From Rhizobium sp. BK650 (GTDB lineage: Bacteria; Pseudomonadota; Alphaproteobacteria; Rhizobiales; Rhizobiaceae), in NCBI RefSeq assembly GCF_014195325.1, contig NZ_JACIBK010000004.1:310001-374000 (forward strand): a stretch of 64,000 bases of DNA. The letters run 5' to 3'. The notes beneath the pieces are model-generated. The model was given only the letters and a program-made list of their open reading frames with translations. It did not search any database and was not told the DNA's origin. This document shows positions 56,761 to 64,000 of this stretch, piece by piece. Positions within the stretch are counted from its first letter, which is position 1. Every line of letters begins with the position of its first letter. The position numbers were made by a program, and so were the translations under genes.

Positions 56761-56764
56761 GCGC

Positions 56765-57427
56765 ATGACGACCAGCACACCCGAGAGCAAGGTGAGGGAA
56801 GGGGCAGCCGATTTCGCGGCTGATTTCGGCCGCCTTGCTGCCGGCATGCTGGAAAATACGCGGGCCATGCCCATTCATCCGCTGATGGCCCATCCGGCTG
56901 CAGCATTTGCCGCGGCGACCGCGATCGGATTCGGCCTCTCCACTCAGATGGCCGGCGCCTTCTTCGGCGCGCTGCAGGGCGCGCTCGAAACGGCGAACAT
57001 GGCAGCTGCAGCACTCGACGAAACGCCGCCGGAGGAAGAGACGCCGGAGCTGGATATCCATCCGGACAACATCCGGCAGCCAGTGGAGAAGGCGAAGCCG
57101 GTTCGCAGGGCGGCAAAACCGAAGCTGACGGTCGTTTCCACCAAGCCTCCGGCCGAGAAGAGCACCAAGCCTGCGGCTGCTGCCAAAGCCAGGCCGGCAG
57201 CAAGGTCCAGGAAGGCTGACGATCTCAAGCTGATCGCCGGCATTGGTCCGAAGTTGGAGCAGGTGCTGAACGGAAAGGGCATCCGTACCTTCGCCGATAT
57301 CGCGGCGTGGAGCGATCAGGACGTTGCGAGACTGGATGCCGAGCTTGGTGTCGATGGCCGTATCCTTCGCGATGACTGGGTTGGCCAGGCCAAGGTGCTG
57401 GCGATGCGGGGCCGCAGGAAGAAATAA
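56765..57427 (+). CDS. Helix-hairpin-helix protein between nuoF and nuoG, 220 aa
   Basis: 220 residues. Residues 20-90 contain an alanine-rich, weakly hydrophobic region (AAAFAAATAIGFGLSTQMAG) like a phasin or membrane-associated helix. A Lys/Ala/Pro-rich linker follows, and residues 152-220 form a domain starting DDLKLIAGIGPKLEQVL, almost the same as the NuoE tail. The ATG at 56765 follows GGAG in the nuoF end, five bases past its stop. It is not a standard complex I subunit. An assembly or anchoring role is a guess. Confidence 0.85.
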   Translation: MTTSTPESKVREGAADFAADFGRLAAGMLENTRAMPIHPLMAHPAAAFAAATAIGFGLSTQMAGAFFGALQGALETANMAAAALDETPPEEETPELDIHPDNIRQPVEKAKPVRRAAKPKLTVVSTKPPAEKSTKPAAAAKARPAARSRKADDLKLIAGIGPKLEQVLNGKGIRTFADIAAWSDQDVARLDAELGVDGRILRDDWVGQAKVLAMRGRRKK

Positions 57428-57501
57428 TGTCCGGCCGCATATGATGGCCGGAGGGTGGCGGATCGATCGGTGGGGCAGGGGCTCCTGGTTGCAAGCCGCT
57501 G

Positions 57502-57526
57502 GCCGGTTCCGGGTCTCGGAACCGGC
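57502..57526 (+). repeat. Intercistronic hairpin before nuoG
   Basis: GCCGGTTCC (57502-57510) pairs with GGAACCGGC (57518-57526), loop GGGTCTC, in the 220-base gap between the helix-hairpin-helix gene and nuoG. No T-run, so probably an mRNA-stabilising or processing element. The open frame covering the gap is not convincing. Confidence 0.5.
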
Positions 57527-57648
57527 GAAGGAAAATTTGGGCAATACCAGCGCCAGGACGGATGAAATGACCGTCTTGGCAATACGGATGTTGCAAAAAG
57601 AGGTTTGTTTGCCGGTACCCGGCGAATGGGAAACAGGACTGACTGACG

Positions 57649-59730
57649 ATGGCTAAACTGAAGATTGACGGCAACGAGATCGAAGTTCCGGATCATTTCA
57701 CGCTGTTGCAGGCGTGCGAAGAGGCCGGTGCTGAAGTTCCGCGCTTCTGCTTCCATGAGCGCCTTTCGGTTGCCGGCAATTGCCGCATGTGCCTCGTCGA
57801 GGTCAAGGGCGGTCCGCCGAAGCCGCAGGCTTCCTGCGCCATGGGCGTGCGCGATATCCGCGGCGGCCCGAACGGCGAGTTGCCGGAAGTCTTCACCAAT
57901 ACGCCGATGGTCAAGAAGGCCCGCGAAGGCGTGATGGAATTCCTGCTGATCAACCATCCGCTCGATTGCCCGATCTGCGACCAGGGCGGCGAATGCGACC
58001 TGCAGGACCAGGCGATGGCCTTCGGCATCGACACCTCGCGTTATCAGGAAGATAAGCGCGCCGTCGAAGACAAGTATATCGGCCCGCTCGTTAAGACGGT
58101 CATGAACCGCTGCATTCACTGCACGCGTTGCGTTCGCTTCACGACTGAGGTTGCCGGCATCTCAGAGCTCGGCCTGATCGGCCGCGGCGAAGACGCGGAG
58201 ATCACCACCTATCTCGAGCAGGCCATGACCTCCGAGCTGCAGGGCAACGTCGTTGACCTCTGCCCGGTTGGTGCTCTGACCTCTAAGCCCTTCGCCTTCA
58301 CGGCTCGTCCGTGGGAACTGAACAAGACCGAATCGATCGACGTTATGGACGCTGTCGGCTCCGCGATCCGCGTCGATACGCGTGGCCGCGAAGTCATGCG
58401 CATTCTGCCGCGTGTCAATGAGGCTGTGAACGAAGAGTGGATTTCCGACAAGACCCGCCACGTCTGGGACGGCCTGAAGACGCAGCGCCTCGACCGGCCT
58501 TACGTGCGCAAGGACGGCCGCCTGCAGCCTGCGACCTGGAGCGAAGCCTTCGGCGCGATCAAGGCTGCCGTTTCGGCCACGTCCGGCGACAAGATCGGCG
58601 CGATCGCCGGTGACCTCGCTTCGGTCGAAGAAATGTATGCCCTCTCCGAACTGGTGAAGTCGTTGGGTTCCGAGAATCTCGACTGTCGCCAGGATGGGGC
58701 GGCACTCGATCCGTCGCTCGGCCGTGCAAGCTATCTCTTCAACCCAACTATCGCCGGCATCGAACAGGCCGACGCGCTGCTCATCATCGGCGCGAACCCG
58801 CGCTTCGAAGCAGCAATCCTCAACGCCCGCATCCGCAAGCGTTACCGCCGCGGCGGCTTCCCGATCGGCGTGATCGGGGAGGGCGGCGAGATGCGCTACA
58901 AGTATGATTACCTCGGCGCTGGCCCGGATACGCTGAAGGACATTCTCGATGGCGGCCACGCCTTCGCCGAAGTCCTCTCCAAGGCTTCCAAGCCGATGAT
59001 CATCATCGGCCAGGGCGCTCTGACCCGGACCGATGGCGCAGGCGTTCTCGCAACGGCTGCCAAGCTTGCCGTCAATGTCGGCGCGATCGCCGAAGGCTGG
59101 AACGGTTTCGCCGTGCTGCACACTGCAGCGTCCCGCGTCGGCGGTCTCGATCTCGGTTTCGTCCCCGGCGCCAAAGGCGTCAACGCTGCTGAAATGCTGA
59201 AGGCGATGGACGTGCTCTTGCTGCTCGGCGCCGATGAGCTTAATTTCTCGGCTAAGGCCGCGAAGTTTACGGTTTATATTGGCTCGCATGGCGACAATGG
59301 CGCCCATGGTGCCGATGTCATCCTGCCGGCCGCTGCCTACACCGAAAAATCCGGCACCTGGGTCAATACCGAAGGCCGCGTCCAGATGGGCAACCGCGCC
59401 GGTTTCGCACCGGGCGACGCCCGCGAGGACTGGGCGATCATCCGTGCCCTTTCCGACGTGCTCGGCAAGAGGCTTCCCTTTGATTCGCTCGGCGAGTTGC
59501 GCGCCAAGCTCTATGCAGCATTCCCGCATTTTGCGGCCATCGACGAGATCGCCGAAGGTGACAGCGCCCAAATTGCCGCACTGGCGAAAAAAGCCGGTAA
59601 GATGAACAAATCCGGGTTTGCGTCGCCGGTCGAAGACTTCTATTTGACGAACCCGATAGCGCGTGCCTCGGCTGTCATGGCCGAGTGCTCGGCATTGGCC
59701 CGCAACAATTTCAAAGTCGCGGCAGAGTAA
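57649..59730 (+). CDS. nuoG: NADH-quinone oxidoreductase subunit G
   Basis: 693-residue 75-kDa subunit with several iron-sulfur clusters. The 2Fe-2S domain shows HERLSVAGNCRMCLVEV; the His-Cys motif is HPLDCPICDQGGECDLQDQ; the 4Fe-4S motif is NRCIHCTRCVRFTTEVAG. The long C-terminal molybdopterin-oxidoreductase-like part (GANPRFEAAILNARIRKRY and on) binds no cofactor in complex I. Adjacent downstream to nuoH, 12 bases. Confidence 0.97.
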   Translation: MAKLKIDGNEIEVPDHFTLLQACEEAGAEVPRFCFHERLSVAGNCRMCLVEVKGGPPKPQASCAMGVRDIRGGPNGELPEVFTNTPMVKKAREGVMEFLLINHPLDCPICDQGGECDLQDQAMAFGIDTSRYQEDKRAVEDKYIGPLVKTVMNRCIHCTRCVRFTTEVAGISELGLIGRGEDAEITTYLEQAMTSELQGNVVDLCPVGALTSKPFAFTARPWELNKTESIDVMDAVGSAIRVDTRGREVMRILPRVNEAVNEEWISDKTRHVWDGLKTQRLDRPYVRKDGRLQPATWSEAFGAIKAAVSATSGDKIGAIAGDLASVEEMYALSELVKSLGSENLDCRQDGAALDPSLGRASYLFNPTIAGIEQADALLIIGANPRFEAAILNARIRKRYRRGGFPIGVIGEGGEMRYKYDYLGAGPDTLKDILDGGHAFAEVLSKASKPMIIIGQGALTRTDGAGVLATAAKLAVNVGAIAEGWNGFAVLHTAASRVGGLDLGFVPGAKGVNAAEMLKAMDVLLLLGADELNFSAKAAKFTVYIGSHGDNGAHGADVILPAAAYTEKSGTWVNTEGRVQMGNRAGFAPGDAREDWAIIRALSDVLGKRLPFDSLGELRAKLYAAFPHFAAIDEIAEGDSAQIAALAKKAGKMNKSGFASPVEDFYLTNPIARASAVMAECSALARNNFKVAAE

Positions 59731-59742
59731 GGGCAGGAACTC

Positions 59743-60789
59743 ATGGATTCTTTCTTCTCGACCTATGTCTGGCCGGCGATCATCATGATCGGTCAGTCCC
59801 TGCTGCTGCTTGTTTGCCTGCTGGTCTTCATCGCCTACGTTCTTCTTGCCGACCGCAAGATCTGGGCTGCCGTCCAGCTGCGCCGCGGTCCGAACGTCGT
59901 CGGTCCCTTCGGTCTGTTCCAGTCCTTCGCCGACCTTCTGAAGTTCGTGTTCAAGGAGCCGGTCATTCCGGCCGGCGCCAACAAGGCGATCTTCCTGCTC
60001 GCTCCGCTTGTGACCGTGCTCCTGGCGCTGTCGACCTGGGCGGTCGTGCCGCTCGCCGACGGATGGGTGATTGCCAATATCAATGTCGGCATTCTCTATA
60101 TCTTCGCGATCTCTTCGCTCGAGGTTTACGGCATCATCATGGGCGGCTGGGCTTCGAACTCGAAGTATCCGTTCCTTGGCGCGCTGCGCTCCGCCGCACA
60201 GATGGTGTCCTACGAAGTCTCGATCGGCTTCGTCATCGTCACCGTTCTTCTCTGCGTCGGTTCGCTGAACCTGACTGACATCGTCAATGCCCAGCGCACG
60301 GGCCTCGGCACGATGATCGGCCTGCCGAACTCGTTCCTCGATTGGCACTGGCTGGCGCTGTTCCCGATGTTCATCGTCTTCTTCATCTCGGCGCTCGCCG
60401 AGACGAACCGCCCGCCATTCGACCTCCCGGAAGCAGAATCCGAACTCGTCGCTGGCTTCATGGTGGAATACGGCTCGGCTCCGTACATGATGTTCATGCT
60501 CGGCGAATATGCGGCCGTCGTGCTGATGTGCTCGCTGACGACGATCCTCTTCCTCGGTGGCTGGCTGCCTCCGGTCGATTTCTGGCTCATCAACTGGGTG
60601 CCCGGCATCATCTGGTTCATGCTGAAGGCGTGCCTGGTGTTCTTCATGTTCGCCATGGTCAAGGCTTTCGTGCCCCGTTACCGCTACGACCAACTCATGC
60701 GTCTCGGCTGGAAGGTCTTCCTTCCTCTGTCGCTCGCCATGGTCGTCATCGTTGCATTCGTGCTGAAACTGACGGGATGGGCAGGCTGA
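59743..60789 (+). CDS. nuoH: NADH-quinone oxidoreductase subunit H
   Basis: 348-residue membrane subunit with about eight to nine helices at the joint of the two arms, lining the quinone channel. [20 protein letters not shown] and [20 protein letters not shown] are its signatures. Directly followed by nuoI. Confidence 0.97.
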   Translation: MDSFFSTYVWPAIIMIGQSLLLLVCLLVFIAYVLLADRKIWAAVQLRRGPNVVGPFGLFQSFADLLKFVFKEPVIPAGANKAIFLLAPLVTVLLALSTWAVVPLADGWVIANINVGILYIFAISSLEVYGIIMGGWASNSKYPFLGALRSAAQMVSYEVSIGFVIVTVLLCVGSLNLTDIVNAQRTGLGTMIGLPNSFLDWHWLALFPMFIVFFISALAETNRPPFDLPEAESELVAGFMVEYGSAPYMMFMLGEYAAVVLMCSLTTILFLGGWLPPVDFWLINWVPGIIWFMLKACLVFFMFAMVKAFVPRYRYDQLMRLGWKVFLPLSLAMVVIVAFVLKLTGWAG

Positions 60790-60826
60790 TGTCTAACCTC
60801 GTTTCCGGCAAAATTGGAGATTGAAG

Positions 60827-61318
60827 ATGGGAAGCCTGTCCGCCTCCATCAACTCGCTTTTCCTCAAGGAATTCGTCGGCGCCTTCTTCCTGTCGATGCG
60901 CTACTTCTTCAAGCAGAAGGCGACGATCAATTACCCCTTCGAAAAGGGTCCGGTCAGCCCGCGCTTTCGCGGCGAGCACGCGCTGCGCCGTTATCCGAAC
61001 GGTGAAGAGCGCTGCATCGCCTGCAAGCTGTGCGAAGCAATCTGTCCTGCTCAGGCGATCACCATCGAAGCCGGCCCGCGCCGCAATGACGGCACGCGCC
61101 GCACCGTGCGCTATGACATCGACATGGTGAAGTGCATCTATTGCGGCTTCTGCCAGGAGGCATGCCCGGTCGATGCGATCGTCGAAGGCCCGAATTTCGA
61201 ATTCGCCACCGAGACCCGCGAAGAGCTCTATTTCGACAAGCAGAGGCTGCTCGACAACGGCGACCGGTGGGAGCGTGAAATCGCCCGCAACATGGCGATG
61301 GACGCACCGTATCGTTGA
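60827..61318 (+). CDS. nuoI: NADH-quinone oxidoreductase subunit I
   Basis: 163-residue ferredoxin-like subunit with two 4Fe-4S clusters: [16 protein letters not shown] and [20 protein letters not shown]. It carries electrons toward N2. TTGGAGATTGAAG precedes the ATG at 60827; the TTG at 60821 is not needed. Confidence 0.97.
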   Translation: MGSLSASINSLFLKEFVGAFFLSMRYFFKQKATINYPFEKGPVSPRFRGEHALRRYPNGEERCIACKLCEAICPAQAITIEAGPRRNDGTRRTVRYDIDMVKCIYCGFCQEACPVDAIVEGPNFEFATETREELYFDKQRLLDNGDRWEREIARNMAMDAPYR

Positions 61319-61459
61319 TTGAAATTGAAATGCCGCGGGAGAGGGGCTCTTGCCCGCCGCGGTCAACATGCACCGGGGCTCTGCCGGCGAAAGCTGCGTG
61401 AAGCCCTATCGGGCAGGGAAACTCCCGGCTGCCCGGGGGAAGATGAAAAAGGCACCAAC

Positions 61460-62077
61460 ATGGGTCTGCAGGCTCTATTTTTCTATCTTTTCGCCTTTGT
61501 CGCGATAGCGTCGGCGTTCATGGTCATCTGGGCGAAGAACCCGGTTCACTCGGTTCTGTTCCTGATCCTGGTGTTCTTCAATGCGGCGGGTCTCTTCCTG
61601 CTGTTGGGTGCTGAGTTCCTGGCGATGATCCTGCTCGTCGTCTATGTGGGCGCGGTCGCGGTTCTCTTCCTCTTTGTGGTGATGATGCTCGATATCGATT
61701 TTGCCGAGCTTCGCGCCGGCGTTCTCGAATATGCGCCAATCGGCGCGCTGATCGGCCTCATCCTCGCAGCTGAACTGATCGTCGTCGCCGGCGGCAGCGT
61801 GATCTCGCCGGAGATTGCCAAGACGGTCGCCATGCCGATCCCGGCGCTCACCGAACGCACGAATACGGCCGCGCTCGGCGACGTCCTCTATACGAATTAC
61901 GTCTACTTCTTCCAGATTGCCGGTCTGGTCCTGCTGGTCGCTATGATCGGCGCGATCGTGCTGACGCTGAAGCATCGCACCAACATCAAGCGGCAGAATA
62001 TTTCCCGCCAGGTTGCCCGCACGCCCGCGACCGCCGTCGAGGTGGTCAAGGTCAAGCCGGGGCAGGGCGTGAACTGA
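61460..62077 (+). CDS. nuoJ: NADH-quinone oxidoreductase subunit J
   Basis: 205-residue five-helix membrane subunit: [40 protein letters not shown] and a hydrophilic C-terminal tail ([15 protein letters not shown]). The ATG at 61460 follows AAAAAGG. The preceding 140 bases after nuoI form a small gap with no gene. Confidence 0.95.
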   Translation: MGLQALFFYLFAFVAIASAFMVIWAKNPVHSVLFLILVFFNAAGLFLLLGAEFLAMILLVVYVGAVAVLFLFVVMMLDIDFAELRAGVLEYAPIGALIGLILAAELIVVAGGSVISPEIAKTVAMPIPALTERTNTAALGDVLYTNYVYFFQIAGLVLLVAMIGAIVLTLKHRTNIKRQNISRQVARTPATAVEVVKVKPGQGVN

Positions 62078-62102
62078 ACCGAGAGGTCAAGGAACAAAGA
62101 AC

Positions 62103-62411
62103 ATGGTCATCGGACTCTCCCATTATCTCACGGTCAGCGCCATCCTCTTCACGATCGGCATCTTCGGGATCTTCCTGAACCGGAAGAACATCATCGTCAT
62201 CCTGATGTCGGTCGAACTGATCCTGCTGTCGGTCAATATCAACATGGTCGCCTTCTCCTCGTTCCTCAACGATATCGTCGGCCAGGTATTCGCACTGTTC
62301 ATTCTGACTGTTGCTGCTGCCGAAGCGGCGATCGGTCTTGCAATTCTCGTTGTCTTCTACCGTAACCGCGGTTCGATCGCGGTCGAAGACGTCAATATGA
62401 TGAAGGGCTGA
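62103..62411 (+). CDS. nuoK: NADH-quinone oxidoreductase subunit K
   Basis: 102-residue three-helix subunit with the two membrane glutamates used in proton pumping, in [18 protein letters not shown] and [20 protein letters not shown]. It ends seven bases before nuoL. Confidence 0.96.
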   Translation: MVIGLSHYLTVSAILFTIGIFGIFLNRKNIIVILMSVELILLSVNINMVAFSSFLNDIVGQVFALFILTVAAAEAAIGLAILVVFYRNRGSIAVEDVNMMKG

Positions 62412-62418
62412 GCGGCTC

Positions 62419-64000
62419 ATGTTCCTCTATAAGGCTATCGTCTTCCTTCCCCTGATCGGTGCGATCATCGCCGGCCTCTTCGGCCGCGCAATCGGCGCCA
62501 AGGCGTCGGAATATGTCACCAGCGGCCTGATGATCATCGCCGCCGTCCTCTCCTGGGTCGTCTTCTTCACGGTTGCCCTTGGCCATCCCGAAGGCGCCAT
62601 CAAGGTTGAAGTTTTGCGCTGGATCCAGTCCGGCGGGATCGACGTGTCCTGGTCGCTGCGTGTCGATACGCTGACCTCGGTCATGCTGATCGTCGTCAAC
62701 ACGGTTTCGACGCTGGTGCACATCTATTCGATCGGTTACATGCATACCGATCCGCACCGCCCGCGCTTCTTCGCCTATTTGTCGCTCTTTACCTTCGCCA
62801 TGCTCATGCTGGTGACATCAGACAACCTCGCGCAGATGTTCTTCGGCTGGGAAGGCGTGGGTCTGGCCTCGTACCTGCTGATCGGCTTCTGGTTCAAGAA
62901 GCCCTCGGCATCGGCGGCTGCGATCAAGGCCTTCATCGTCAACCGCGTCGGCGACTTCGGCTTCGTGCTTGGCATTGCCACTGTCTTCGTGTTGTTCGGA
63001 TCGATCAACTTCGATACGATCTTCGCCAACGCTGCGACCTTCGCTCCGGCTGAAGGCGGAGGCAAGGCTGGCGAGGTGGTCCTGAACCTCTTCGGCATGC
63101 ATCTCGACAAGGCGCACGCGCTGACCGGCGCCTGCCTGCTGCTCTTCATGGGCGCGATGGGCAAGTCGGCGCAGTTCCTGCTGCATACCTGGCTCCCGGA
63201 CGCCATGGAAGGCCCGACGCCGGTTTCGGCTCTCATCCATGCCGCAACCATGGTGACCGCCGGCGTCTTCCTCGTTGCCCGCATGTCGCCGATCTTCGAA
63301 CTCTCGCCGGATGCGCTCGTCGTCGTGACGATCATCGGTGCGATCACCGCTTTCTTCGCCGCAACCGTGGGCCTCGTGCAGAACGACATCAAGCGCGTCA
63401 TCGCCTACTCGACCTGCTCGCAGCTCGGCTACATGTTCGTTGCTCTCGGCGTCGGTGCTTACGGCGCGGCAATCTTCCATCTCTTCACGCATGCCTTCTT
63501 CAAGGCTCTGCTCTTCCTCTGCGCCGGCTCGGTCATTCATGCCGTCGATGGTGAGCAGGACATGCGCTACATGGGCGGCCTGCGTCCGCACATCAAGTGG
63601 ACGTTCTGGATGATGATCATCGGCACGCTGGCGATCACCGGTGTCGGCATTCCCTTCACCCCGGTCGGCTTTGCCGGCTTCTTCTCGAAGGACGTCATCA
63701 TCGAGGCCGCCTATGCAGCCCATTCGCCGGCTGCGGGCTTCGCCTTCACGCTGTTGGTCATCGCCGCGCTCTTCACCAGCTTCTATTCCTGGCGCCTGAT
63801 CTTCATGACCTTCTACGGCAAGCCGCGCGCTTCGCATGAAGTCATGCATCATGTCCACGAGTCACCGCAGGTCATGCTGGTGCCGCTGTACCTCCTCGCC
63901 ATCGGCGCAGTTTTTGCAGGCGTGCTCTTCGAAGGCCGCTTCTACGGCGAAGAATATTCCGAGTTCTGGAAGGGCGCGCTCTTCACCGGCGCCGAAAACG
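62419..64000 (+). CDS. nuoL: NADH-quinone oxidoreductase subunit L, partial
   Basis: The first 527 residues of the large antiporter-like proton pump; the C-terminal part, with the long lateral helix, lies beyond the window. Visible: [40 protein letters not shown], the discontinuous-helix region and [28 protein letters not shown] precedes the ATG. No sign of damage. Confidence 0.97.
   Translation, partial: MFLYKAIVFLPLIGAIIAGLFGRAIGAKASEYVTSGLMIIAAVLSWVVFFTVALGHPEGAIKVEVLRWIQSGGIDVSWSLRVDTLTSVMLIVVNTVSTLVHIYSIGYMHTDPHRPRFFAYLSLFTFAMLMLVTSDNLAQMFFGWEGVGLASYLLIGFWFKKPSASAAAIKAFIVNRVGDFGFVLGIATVFVLFGSINFDTIFANAATFAPAEGGGKAGEVVLNLFGMHLDKAHALTGACLLLFMGAMGKSAQFLLHTWLPDAMEGPTPVSALIHAATMVTAGVFLVARMSPIFELSPDALVVVTIIGAITAFFAATVGLVQNDIKRVIAYSTCSQLGYMFVALGVGAYGAAIFHLFTHAFFKALLFLCAGSVIHAVDGEQDMRYMGGLRPHIKWTFWMMIIGTLAITGVGIPFTPVGFAGFFSKDVIIEAAYAAHSPAAGFAFTLLVIAALFTSFYSWRLIFMTFYGKPRASHEVMHHVHESPQVMLVPLYLLAIGAVFAGVLFEGRFYGEEYSEFWKGALFTGAEN

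Noticed and set aside
57441..57656. Small protein gene in the gap before nuoG
   Set aside because: The frame runs over the nuoG start and the intercistronic hairpin, and has no recognisable composition.
58162..60693. Open frame of 843 codons antisense to nuoG and nuoH
   Set aside because: It lies opposite two certain complex I genes and its product is low-complexity, His/Arg/Asp-rich text typical of antisense frames.
62818..63858. Open frame of 346 codons antisense to nuoL
   Set aside because: It is a shadow of nuoL, with Glu/Asp/Arg-rich random sequence.

Overview
The window looks like chromosomal DNA of a Rhizobium-type alphaproteobacterium (R. etli/leguminosarum group). The grounds are GC-rich coding DNA, the clpP-clpX-lon-hupB order, a 14-subunit-type nuo operon whose NuoE carries a C-terminal helix-hairpin-helix extension, and an FMN riboswitch in front of a RibN-type riboflavin transporter. 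There is no integrase, transposase, phage gene or CRISPR array. Genus is inferred from recalled protein families, not from a search.

Layout. 1-7.3 kb: an outer-membrane barrel gene cut by the window edge, small secreted proteins, a Pcm/erythromycin-esterase fusion, an MDR quinone oxidoreductase, a YbhB protein, tRNA-Pro(GGG) and small hypothetical genes separated by AT-rich spacers. 7.3-15.9 kb: a surface polysaccharide cluster: XRE regulator, O-antigen ligase/polymerase, polyprenyl-phosphate sugar transferase, GT4 glycosyltransferase and Wza-like lipoprotein on the minus strand, with a divergent Wzc/ExoP-like chain-length protein and a CelD-like acetyltransferase. 16-25.7 kb: metabolism and transport: ctaA, ubiA, an ABC exporter, argC, speB and a FloR/CmlA-like efflux pump. 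26-32 kb: rplM-rpsI with a structured leader, an enoyl-CoA hydratase, a DMT transporter, a CoA-binding protein and metY. 32-41 kb: regulation and signalling: a candidate sRNA, a DUF4118 histidine kinase, an unusual tRNA-like element, a CHASE4-GGDEF-EAL protein, a P450 and a membrane diguanylate cyclase.

41.6-47.3 kb is the protein quality-control block clpP, clpX, lon, then hupB, with heat-shock-like promoters. 47.3-50.4 kb holds the FMN riboswitch and ribN, a LysR gene lacking its DNA-binding half, an aldo/keto reductase and a cupin. Two identical tRNA-Asp genes precede the respiratory complex I operon, nuoA-B-C-D-x-E-F-y-G-H-I-J-K-L, which runs off the right edge. x is a small exported protein. 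y is an Ala/Lys-rich protein that shares the helix-hairpin-helix domain of the NuoE tail.

The strongest unusual observations are the tRNA-like RNA at 34190-34301, the terminator-like leader of rplM, the paired helix-hairpin-helix proteins inside the nuo operon, the Pcm-esterase fusion and the FloR-like exporter. No wholly new multi-gene system is evident; most of the window is ordinary core genome.
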